From: Fibrobacter sp.
Lineage (GTDB): Bacteria > Fibrobacterota > Fibrobacteria > Fibrobacterales > Fibrobacteraceae
Assembly (NCBI GenBank): GCA_012841225.1
Contig: DUVD01000114.1
Location: 1-22,706, forward strand
Direction: 5' to 3'
Length of the DNA: 22,706 bases
Under the pieces are notes generated by a model. It was given only the letters and a program-made list of their open reading frames with translations. It did not search any database and was not told the DNA's origin. Positions 16,396 through 22,706 of the stretch are shown here, one piece after another. Each line of letters begins with the position of its first letter. Positions within the stretch are counted from its first letter, which is position 1. The translations under genes were made by a program, and so were the position numbers.

Positions 16396-16427
16396 CTTCT
16401 GCTTAAACAATAAGAAAAAAATAAAAT

Positions 16428-16865
16428 TTAGTGACTTGACTCAAATGCATACTTGTCTTTATAATAAGAGAGCATTTCGTCTGCGCTAGTAAAAGCACCT
16501 GTTTTAACGGCATTGCGAACATCTGGGTCTGTGCGAACCATCTTTTTTAACTGCACCTCTACATCTCTAAAGAAAAGGTCGTTGGAGGCCATATTCACTT
16601 GATTTTGATTGTAGTCAATATGGTAACGGCGTTCGAGCATTTGGAAAAGTTCTGTTTGACAAGAGTTTTCGGGAGGATTTCGCTTCATTACTGGCGCATA
16701 ACATTTATTGATGTAATCTTGCTTCATTTCAACAATCATATCGTCAATAGCGGGAATTCTCCGTTCTGCATCATGCTCAACAACTCGAGCTTTAGGCATA
16801 CAAACAGATGAACAACCGACAAATAAAGTGGTTAATGTAAAGCAAATTAATAAGGACAAACGCAT
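16428..16865 (-). CDS. Hypothetical lipoprotein with several cysteines
   Basis: Unrecognised 145-residue protein. The N-terminus MRLSLLICFTLTTLFVGC is a lipoprotein signal with the lipidated cysteine at residue 18. The mature part looks mostly helical and charged (IDDMIVEMKQDYINKCY, LFFRDVEVQLKKMVR, SADEMLSYYKDKY), with further cysteines in SSVC, NKCY and NSCQ that could form disulfides in the periplasm. ATG 16865 follows a good Shine-Dalgarno (TAGGAG); the reading from 16892 would only add nine residues before the signal. It is 103 bases downstream of the M23 gene on the same strand and may share its transcript; its 3' end is followed by the terminator before leuC. Confidence 0.8.
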   Translation of the reverse strand: MRLSLLICFTLTTLFVGCSSVCMPKARVVEHDAERRIPAIDDMIVEMKQDYINKCYAPVMKRNPPENSCQTELFQMLERRYHIDYNQNQVNMASNDLFFRDVEVQLKKMVRTDPDVRNAVKTGAFTSADEMLSYYKDKYAFESSH

Positions 16866-16968
16866 GTCAACTCCTATTGAAGTGTAATCCAACCTTATCC
16901 CACCTTTAAAATTATGTAGTTTTTCAGAAAAAACGAGGCTATTTTTGTAACTTTTTACTTACTACACG

Positions 16969-18474
16969 CTATTTTTTCACTTGCGAATAGAACCAAGTGA
17001 TGGGGTTCACAGTTTTATAGCGCACATTTCCTAAATTCTTCTTGCCATTGGGAACAATCACCCCGGTTTCTAAATGAACATGGGGTCCAGTAGTGTGCCC
17101 TGTTGTTCCGACCGTCGCAATAGGGTCTCCTGCCATCACCTCCTGCCCATCTAAATAAAGAAGTTGGTCACAATGCATAAAAAGCATTACTTTTTTTTCA
17201 TGTACAAGGCCAATAACTACCCCACCGCGATCGTCTTTAAATGTCCAAGCCTTAGCCGCAAAAGGAGCTAAAATGCGTGCTCCTTGACGGCTTGCGATAT
17301 CAATACCATAATGTACGCGCCCCACTGCACCAGGAGTTTCGTGATAAAGTTCTGTTAAATAGGCAACGCTATCCGAAATAAGGCTTGTGAAATATTGCCA
17401 AGCAAGCCCAATAGAATCGGCTTTAGATGGAGATAAAAAATCTGGAGATGAAAACTGAAGACGCGTACCAGCAGGTGGTATGTTAACGTTATCTTTCTTC
17501 CAAGAATTTTTAGGCCAACCATTTTTCTCGAGGACTTCTTCCACGTAGTGATTCAAAATTTTATTGGTAGTGACTTGTGCATTAAAACGCCCCACTGCAT
17601 AACGCCCAATGCGTTGAATCGTTTCTTTGCCATCGAAATCAAATAAAAAATAAGGGGCGCCCGACAAGACATCTCGTTCCGATCTAGCATCTCTTAGATT
17701 AGAAACACCAGGTTCAAGTTTTTTAGGCAAAATAAAAGGGACGAGGAGCAACAATACAAATAAAAACGGGAACAACCGTATAAAAAGCCAAGATAATCCT
17801 TCTAAAGGGTTTCTTTTTAAAATCTGAATTTTAAGAACGTTTTTAACTTCGGAGGCAAGGATTTTAGGATTGCTCCCCCAGGCTTTAGCCGCTGAATCCT
17901 TGAAATGAAAATAAGCCTTCGACTCTTCACGTAAGTATGGACTATTTTTTTTATCGGGTAAGGTAGAACTAAGCCAAAGGCACTTTTCAGGTTTTAGAAA
18001 GCGCACTTCTTTTAATGTTTCTTCTAATAAAGAAAGGGAATCGCCCTCAGCAGGAGCAACAACTAATAAATTAACGGCCTCGAGAAGTTTTTCAAAAAAA
18101 ACATGCTTTTTGAGAGGAAGAAATAACAAGATAAATGGGTATTTCTTTTGCAACACCACCAAATTCTGTAAAAAGAAACGAATCGTTTTTGGGTCTTCGG
18201 GAAGATTATTCCCAATAGAAGTCAATAAACCATACCCGTCTTGTTCACTAATGTTCATGCTAAAGCTCAAACGCTCAGTAAAAAGGGAGTCTAACGAAGT
18301 CGATAATTGGTCTTCAAAAACGCCTTGAAAGTCTATAATAAGGGAAAGCGCACTCGAATGAAACGAGCGCGCTAAAAGACTGGCATCCGAAGAATTTATT
18401 TGATCTTTTGGAGCCGAAACAAAAGCGACCAAAGCACCTTGAGAAGCTAAAGACTCCAGTACTCGACGTCGCAT
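16969..18474 (-). CDS. Degenerate MinD/CpaE-like domain - TM - M23 (LytM) peptidase
   Basis: A 501-residue single-pass protein with two unlike halves. Residues about 10-180 follow the MinD/CpaE fold: a strand leading to SAPKDQINSSDASLLA where a deviant Walker A (SGKGGVGKSTxAANLA) would stand, SLIIDF about 44-49, the Walker B-like KYPFILLFLPL (about 111-121), and VNLLVVAPAEGDSLSLLEET (about 134-153). The Walker lysines are gone, so ATP binding is unlikely. A transmembrane helix (about 229-250) follows. Residues about 380-495 are an intact M23 peptidase: His388 and Asp392 (HYGID), His435 (FMHCD), and His465/His467 (GPHVH). The expected topology is cytosolic MinD-like part, periplasmic LytM. ATG 18474 lies 5 bases after the stop of the receiver-like gene, with little Shine-Dalgarno, suggesting coupled translation. 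The M23 call is firm; the MinD-like call is by pattern. Confidence 0.85.
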   Translation of the reverse strand: MRRRVLESLASQGALVAFVSAPKDQINSSDASLLARSFHSSALSLIIDFQGVFEDQLSTSLDSLFTERLSFSMNISEQDGYGLLTSIGNNLPEDPKTIRFFLQNLVVLQKKYPFILLFLPLKKHVFFEKLLEAVNLLVVAPAEGDSLSLLEETLKEVRFLKPEKCLWLSSTLPDKKNSPYLREESKAYFHFKDSAAKAWGSNPKILASEVKNVLKIQILKRNPLEGLSWLFIRLFPFLFVLLLLVPFILPKKLEPGVSNLRDARSERDVLSGAPYFLFDFDGKETIQRIGRYAVGRFNAQVTTNKILNHYVEEVLEKNGWPKNSWKKDNVNIPPAGTRLQFSSPDFLSPSKADSIGLAWQYFTSLISDSVAYLTELYHETPGAVGRVHYGIDIASRQGARILAPFAAKAWTFKDDRGGVVIGLVHEKKVMLFMHCDQLLYLDGQEVMAGDPIATVGTTGHTTGPHVHLETGVIVPNGKKNLGNVRYKTVNPITWFYSQVKK

Positions 18475-18479
18475 AAGTC

Positions 18480-18890
18480 TTACGCTTTTATGAAGCCTCT
18501 AGAATAGACAAAGCCAACTGGAGGAGCAGAAATAAACTTATCTATTGCCATAAAAAGTTCTTCAGGAGAAGAGGCGGGATTAAAATACACTTCTGAACCA
18601 CGAACTGCGCTACGACCCTTCAAAGGCTCCTGGCGGCGAGAGCGGCTAACAACAGCAAGGGGAAGGACTTCGAGAACGGGAAGCAAATCAAAATAACGAA
18701 AAACGCTAAAGTTTTTCTGCCAGGTAGAGCGTTCAGCGAGAATGGCGAAAGTACCTTCTAAAAAGCCCTTCGCTTGAAGAAATTCTTCTGCGGTCATAGT
18801 CACTAATTCGTGATTAGTTGGAAAGTTATTCACAAATGAAACTAAATCACCCTTGAGGTAATTCGCATCGCAAAGAAACACAAATTTCAT
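18480..18890 (-). CDS. Receiver-like (pseudo-receiver) protein, CpaE N-domain type
   Basis: A 136-residue cytosolic protein with no signal or membrane segment. It has the alternating strand/helix pattern of a receiver domain: MKFVFLCDAN (strand 1), GTFAILAER (strand 3), LPLAVVSRSR (strand 4), SEVYFNP then SSPEELFMAIDKFI (strand 5 and helix 5, the FSPEEL ending common in receivers and in the CpaE N-terminal domain). I see no clear phospho-acceptor aspartate at the end of strand 3 (ILAERS), so it may not be phosphorylated. It lies immediately before the MinD-like/M23 gene; in CpaE these two domain types sit in one chain, so the pair looks like a split CpaE module. ATG 18890 has only a weak Shine-Dalgarno. 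The receiver assignment is inference. Confidence 0.7.
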   Translation of the reverse strand: MKFVFLCDANYLKGDLVSFVNNFPTNHELVTMTAEEFLQAKGFLEGTFAILAERSTWQKNFSVFRYFDLLPVLEVLPLAVVSRSRRQEPLKGRSAVRGSEVYFNPASSPEELFMAIDKFISAPPVGFVYSRGFIKA

Positions 18891-18975
18891 AAAAAACCCA
18901 TCTGTAAAGAATTGCAGTGACTATAAAGATAATCTATATCGCCGTTTTTGTCATATTTTATGACTATAAAAATAA

Positions 18976-19731
18976 CTAGCAAGAAGAGGCTGTCTGGCTC
19001 ATCGCTTTTCGAACCCTTAAAAGGGACTCATTTCTAAGTTGACGCACCCTTTCCCTTGAAAGGGTCAGTGTCTTGGCAATTTCGCCAAGAGTTTTGGGCG
19101 ACGGGGTATTTAACCCATAAAACTCGATCATCACCATATATTCTCGACTTGAAAGTTCATTTTTTAATACAGAAATCAAAGAACGACTGTCTTCATCAGC
19201 CGAATAGTTGGGTGTCGCAATGACATCGGCAAAAGTTACCGTCGTCGAATTAGAAATTGGCGAATCGATAGAAACCCCCGATAAGCCCATTTGCATTAAA
19301 ACCTTTAGGTTGTCTTCTATGTTATTATAATCAGTAGCGTTCCGCTTTGCTTGATTAAGCCGCCAGCGTTGATTTGAAGGTAAGCGAATCAGAGTGTCTT
19401 GCTCGTAAATAGCCCTAGTAATATAGGCACGTATCCACCATACCGCGTAAGAAATAAACTTCAATCCTCTTGAAGGGTCAAAGCTTTCAATAGCCCGAAT
19501 CAACCCCATAGCCCCTTCATTAATTAAATCTGTAGAAGAAAGAGACACGCATTTATACTGCAACGCCACTTTAGTCGCAAACTTAATATTTGCTTCCACT
19601 AGCTTATCTTTTGCTTCTCTACTTCCATTCATTACCAATTTAAATAAAAGATTTTCTTCGGCGCGAGATAAAACTGGAGTCCCTCTGACTTCTTTCAAAA
19701 AATTCTTTAAGTTTTCGTCTGTTTTTTCCAT
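18976..19731 (-). CDS. RNA polymerase sigma factor, RpoD-like, short
   Basis: Sigma-70 family factor of 251 residues that would direct RNA polymerase to a promoter class. Region 1.2 (LKNFLKEVRGTPVLSRAEE) opens the protein with no region 1.1. Region 2 is well conserved: LVEANIKFATKVA, DLINEGAMGLIRAIESFDPSRGLKFISYAVWWIRAYI. Region 3 is shortened, with LIRLPSNQRWRLNQAKR at its start. Region 4 ends with the helix-turn-helix EIAKTLTLSRERVRQLRNESL, which reads -35 elements. The lack of region 1.1 and the size suggest a group 2/3 sigma or a reduced primary sigma. ATG 19731 has AAGGGG about 8 bases upstream. It is 85 bases upstream of the receiver-like gene on the same strand and divergent from the giant repeat protein. 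Confidence 0.92.
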   Translation of the reverse strand: MEKTDENLKNFLKEVRGTPVLSRAEENLLFKLVMNGSREAKDKLVEANIKFATKVALQYKCVSLSSTDLINEGAMGLIRAIESFDPSRGLKFISYAVWWIRAYITRAIYEQDTLIRLPSNQRWRLNQAKRNATDYNNIEDNLKVLMQMGLSGVSIDSPISNSTTVTFADVIATPNYSADEDSRSLISVLKNELSSREYMVMIEFYGLNTPSPKTLGEIAKTLTLSRERVRQLRNESLLRVRKAMSQTASSC

Positions 19732-20086
19732 AATATTTGCCCCTTATAACAATAAAGTAGAAAAAAAAACACAAAATAGAACATTTTCTTAAGCATTATA
19801 TATTAAAATAAACAGTTTTATTTTCTTTATTAATTTCATAAAGATTGTAAAACGACGTATTTGCTTATTAATCAACAATTTAAGAAGGAAATGACAAATA
19901 ATGCCCTTTTGAAATAACTCAAAAACGCTTTATTTGAAAAAAAAACACCCTTATTCCGATAAAAACGTTATATTTTGCAAATCATGGCCACACCTAAGAG
20001 AAGGTGTTATTGTTTTGTAGTTCAATGAACAAAAATTATTTAATGGTCGGGTTTTTGTTTAAAATTGGGATCCATTGGAGATATAA
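19732..20086. promoter_or_regulatory. Divergent intergenic region with a 5' leader hairpin
   Basis: 355 very AT-rich bases between divergent starts. I see no convincing gene. A hairpin ACACCT (19990-19995) / AGGTGT (20002-20007) with a 6-base loop lies about 80 bases before the repeat-protein start and would fall in its leader; the following TATTGTTTTG is too poor in Ts for a clear terminator. TATATTTTGC at 19969-19978 is a possible -10/-7-like element just upstream. The Shine-Dalgarno TTGGAG at 20075-20080 serves ATG 20087. Confidence 0.4.
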
Positions 20087-22706
20087 ATGAATTTAGTGAA
20101 AACTTCTATAACAGCTTTATTTGTTTCGGTAGGGTTATTCTTTGCGGTATCTGGCACCGCACAAGAGGCTCCTGCAGCAGCAGCACCACCGCCAGCAGCA
20201 GCACCTGCAGCGAAAGTTCAAGAGAATCATGCACCCGCCGTTAACGGCATTCCTGGTGAATCCGTTAAGGAAGGTGGCACGTTTGCTCTTATAAAATTAG
20301 ACCAATATGTTACAGACAAGGAAGACAATGCAGCAGCGATTCGTTGGACTGTATCTGGCAACAAAGATTTAAAAGTGGTTATTGTAGATAGAATCGCCAC
20401 AGTCAAGATCCCAGACAAATACTGGAACGGTTCTGAAGACATTACTTTTGTCGCCACAGATACTAAAAACGCTTCGGGTTCTGAAACAGTAACTTTCACT
20501 GTTGAATCCGTTAACAATCCTCCTGAAGTAAAGCAAATTCCAGATCAAACCATTGATGAAGGAAAGAAATTTACCATTATTAAACTCGATGATTACGTCA
20601 TCGATATGGATCACCCTAAAGAACAAATTATTTGGGAAACTGATGTCCAAGCAGTTGGCAAAGAACAAGCAGAAGGTGACATTTCTGTTGTAATAGACAA
20701 AAATAGAATGGCTTCTATCAACATCCCAGATACAAACTGGTATGGGACTGCAAAAATCACTTTCACCGCCACTGATGGCGAATACGCGAGCGACAAAAAA
20801 ACAGCCACCTTTACTGTACGCCCCGTAAATGACGCTCCAATCGTGCAAAAATCTCCCGATCAAACTATTAAAGAAAAAGAAGAGTTCGAACAAATTAACT
20901 TATCTGAATTGGTGAGCGATATTGATGACGACATTAGCACAATCAAATGGAGCGTAAGCGGTGGCAATCAATTAAAAGTCTCAATAGATAAATCAAACAT
21001 AGCGACAGTCAAAATTCCAAATGTGAACTGGAATGGTCCCACTGAAGCATTTACATTTACGGCGACCGACCCTAAGGGCGCTTCTGCTAGTTTTAAAACG
21101 TCCTTCACTGTCAAGTCGGTCAATGATGCTCCTGAATTTATAGCGGGCTTTCCAGAACAAACAATCGATGAAAAACAACAGTTTAAACCAATTGCTTTAG
21201 ACAAATTAATCCGAGACATAGACCATACTTTTGAGGAATTAAAATGGACAGTGACAGGCAACAAAGACCTTAAGGTTCAAATTACTGGCAAGGAAGCAAA
21301 AATCCTAATTCCTAACGCCCTATGGAATGGTTCTGAAACAATGACATTTAAAATTACAGACCCTGAAGGCGCTTCTGCAGAAGCTCAAGCGACTTTCACC
21401 GTCAACTCTGTAAACGATGCCCCTGTTTTTGTTAAACCAATTCCAAATCAATTTATCGACGAAAAGAAGACATTTGCCTCTTTCAACATAGACGAATACA
21501 TTAAAGACCCAGATCATAAAAATGCAGAACTCTCAATTGATGTAAATGTTAAGCATCAAGGCAAAGAACCTGAGTCGGGCACACTGAACATTTCTGTCAA
21601 CGAAAAGCACATTGTTACGTTCGAAATTCCAGACACTTATTGGAATGGCACAGCCATAGCCACTTTCACAGTCACCGACCCTGAAAGCGCTGCGGCAAAA
21701 CAAGACGTCACCTATACTGTTAAATCGATTAACGATTTACCTGTATTCAAAAAAATTCCAGATCAATTAGTAGAAGAAAAGAGTGAGCTAAATTCAATAA
21801 ATTTAGATGAATTCTTATCGGACGCCGATCATGACATTTCAAAATTGAAAATTGAGCTTTCTGGGTTAAAAGATATTAAGACCTCTTTAAATCCTAAGAC
21901 GCGTGAAGTGACTTTCAAGGTTCCAAATCTTTATTGGAATGGCTCTGAAACCCTCACAATCAAAGCTACAGATCCCGATGGCGGATCCGCGACAACATCA
22001 GTTAAACTTAGCGTGAAATCGATTAATGATCCTCCTGTCCTTAAAGATATACCAGAACAAACCATTAAAGAAAAACAACAGTTTAAGCCAATCGAATTAG
22101 ATAACTATGTCGAAGATCCAGACCACGAGAAAAATAAATTAAAATGGACTGTATCTGGAAACAAGGAACTTAAAGTGCTCATCGATGCTAATCGCAAGAT
22201 GACAATTACAACACCAAGCATCTATTGGAATGGTTCTGAAACTTTAGTTGTTAAAGTCACAGACCCAGAAAATGCTTCTGATGAAAAATCGGTTTCTTTT
22301 ACCATCGAATCGATAAACGACCTTCCTGAATTTGTCAAAAAAATTGATGATCAAGAAATCAATGAGAAAAACGAATTCGCTCCAATTAAATTAGGTGAAA
22401 TGATCAAAGATCCTGATCACAAATTGGAAGACTTAATTTGGTCATTCGATGTAAAACCTGCACCGGGCTCCCCTAAAGGTTACACTCCAGGCTTGCAAGT
22501 GAATTTAGACGCTAAGCGCGTAGCTACCATTCAAATACCAGATAAATTTTGGAACGGTGCAGATCAAATCACCTTTACAGCCACAGATCCAGAAGGAGGC
22601 AAGACATCTGCCACTGCTAAATTCACTGTGAAATCAGTCAATGATCTCCCCGTACTTAAAAAAATCGCAGATCAAACAATCGAAGAAAAACAAGCTTTTT
22701 CCGAAA
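20087..22706 (+). CDS. Giant secreted tandem-repeat (Ig/cadherin-like) protein, 3' end outside window
   Basis: An open frame from ATG 20087 to the right edge, 873 codons without a stop. A Sec signal peptide (MNLVKTSITALFVSVGLFFAV, cleavage near SGTAQ) is followed by an Ala/Pro-rich linker (about 27-42) and then eight complete repeats plus the start of a ninth. Each is 96-108 residues with the frame VNDxP...IPDQTIxEK...DxDH...W...IPxxxWNGSETxTFTATDPEG...FTVKSVN, the tandem-95 / cadherin-like type used in bacterial surface and adhesion proteins. Acidic DxDH and TDPE turns could bind calcium. The sorting signal or anchor would be in the missing C-terminus. The Shine-Dalgarno TTGGAG sits at 20075-20080. 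Role: cell-surface or adhesion protein by family inference; no enzymatic domain is visible so far. Confidence 0.88.
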   Translation, partial: MNLVKTSITALFVSVGLFFAVSGTAQEAPAAAAPPPAAAPAAKVQENHAPAVNGIPGESVKEGGTFALIKLDQYVTDKEDNAAAIRWTVSGNKDLKVVIVDRIATVKIPDKYWNGSEDITFVATDTKNASGSETVTFTVESVNNPPEVKQIPDQTIDEGKKFTIIKLDDYVIDMDHPKEQIIWETDVQAVGKEQAEGDISVVIDKNRMASINIPDTNWYGTAKITFTATDGEYASDKKTATFTVRPVNDAPIVQKSPDQTIKEKEEFEQINLSELVSDIDDDISTIKWSVSGGNQLKVSIDKSNIATVKIPNVNWNGPTEAFTFTATDPKGASASFKTSFTVKSVNDAPEFIAGFPEQTIDEKQQFKPIALDKLIRDIDHTFEELKWTVTGNKDLKVQITGKEAKILIPNALWNGSETMTFKITDPEGASAEAQATFTVNSVNDAPVFVKPIPNQFIDEKKTFASFNIDEYIKDPDHKNAELSIDVNVKHQGKEPESGTLNISVNEKHIVTFEIPDTYWNGTAIATFTVTDPESAAAKQDVTYTVKSINDLPVFKKIPDQLVEEKSELNSINLDEFLSDADHDISKLKIELSGLKDIKTSLNPKTREVTFKVPNLYWNGSETLTIKATDPDGGSATTSVKLSVKSINDPPVLKDIPEQTIKEKQQFKPIELDNYVEDPDHEKNKLKWTVSGNKELKVLIDANRKMTITTPSIYWNGSETLVVKVTDPENASDEKSVSFTIESINDLPEFVKKIDDQEINEKNEFAPIKLGEMIKDPDHKLEDLIWSFDVKPAPGSPKGYTPGLQVNLDAKRVATIQIPDKFWNGADQITFTATDPEGGKTSATAKFTVKSVNDLPVLKKIADQTIEEKQAFSE
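20225..22706 (+). repeat. Tandem domain repeats with a three-domain super-period of about 900 bases
   Basis: Repeat units begin at 20225, 20513, 20828, 21122, 21413, 21731, 22025, 22316 and 22640 (the VN-DxP junctions). Unit lengths are 96, 105, 98, 97, 106, 98, 97 and 108 residues, so the order is short-long-short repeated. Units 1, 4 and 7 share WTVxGNKxLKV; units 2, 5 and 8 carry an 8-11 residue insertion after the central strand; units 3 and 6 share INLxExxSDxDxDIS. Units 4 and 7 also share DNA: GAAAAACAACAGTTTAA occurs at 21170 and 22070. Confidence 0.88.

Noticed and set aside
16327..16410. Longer leuC start adding 28 residues
   Set aside because: The added codons run through the terminator hairpin and its T run, and LeuC proteins normally begin just before the LYQKIFESH block.
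18480..18890. Reading the receiver-like and MinD-like/M23 genes as one frameshifted CpaE-type gene
   Set aside because: The first gene has a proper stop and the second has its own ATG 5 bases later, with both reading frames intact and complete domains on each side; a split pair is simpler than a sequencing error, although a check of the raw reads would settle it.
19889..19915. Tiny open frame of 8 codons after AGAAGGAA upstream of the repeat gene
   Set aside because: The Shine-Dalgarno-like string is too close to the ATG and the peptide has no leader-like codon run.
20227..21517. Several minus-strand open frames opposite the repeat gene
   Set aside because: The plus-strand frame carries a signal peptide and regular repeats; the antisense frames merely recur because the DNA repeats, and none has a start signal.
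20225..22706. CRISPR array or simple DNA satellite
   Set aside because: The repeats are long, diverged and in frame within a coding sequence, so they are protein domains.

Overview
The window looks like a chromosomal segment from a low-GC bacterium (roughly 40% GC by eye) with a Gram-negative type of envelope: two lipoproteins, a membrane-anchored M23 peptidase and a very large secreted repeat protein. The gene mix is a fused 2-hydroxyacyl-CoA dehydratase activase of 1470 residues, citramalate-based isoleucine synthesis, a short RpoD-like sigma factor and tandem-95-type extracellular repeats. This is reminiscent of the Fibrobacterota/Bacteroidota side of the tree, but that is an impression from gene content and not a placement. 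There are no insertion sequences, phage genes or CRISPR arrays; this is ordinary core and envelope chromosome with some unusual proteins.

Layout. 1-446: 5' part of a phytoene/squalene synthase-type gene running off the left edge. 604-2855: a plus-strand arsenic-type operon of thioredoxin-coupled arsenate reductase, COG0701/ArsP-type permease and a small CxxC thioredoxin-like protein, with a candidate promoter/operator in front and a weak terminator behind. 2866-3678: MscS channel, minus strand. 3679-4150: about 470 bases without a protein gene, holding a strong plus-strand terminator and a possible small RNA. 4147-7151 (minus strand): cimA, hisD and tRNA-Pro(UGG), ending in a strong terminator. 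7213-11625: the giant activase, divergent from cimA across 61 bases. 11768-13363: a YbiT-like ABC-F ATPase. 13559-14194: lipoprotein. 14301-16326: leuCD operon. 16428-16865: cysteine-containing lipoprotein. 16969-18890: a gene pair encoding a receiver-like protein and a protein that joins a degenerate MinD/CpaE-like domain, a transmembrane helix and an M23 (LytM) peptidase. 18976-19731: RpoD-like sigma factor. 20087-right edge: a secreted protein of at least 873 residues made of about 97-residue beta-type repeats.

How the genes work together. CimA and LeuCD supply the first steps of the pyruvate-to-2-oxobutanoate (isoleucine) route, and LeuCD also serves leucine. The ArsC, permease and thioredoxin-like genes form a reduce-and-export unit. 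The sigma factor, the receiver-like/MinD-like-LytM pair and the lipoprotein lie head to tail and may form an envelope-related cluster facing the divergent giant repeat protein.

The most interesting items are (i) the split CpaE-like module fused across the membrane to an intact M23 peptidase, with the deviant Walker A motif destroyed, and (ii) the repeat protein, whose domains follow a hidden three-domain super-repeat (short, long, short) of about 900 bases. An ABC-F protein whose second ATPase half has lost its nucleotide-binding motifs is a third point, although part of that is a subfamily trait.
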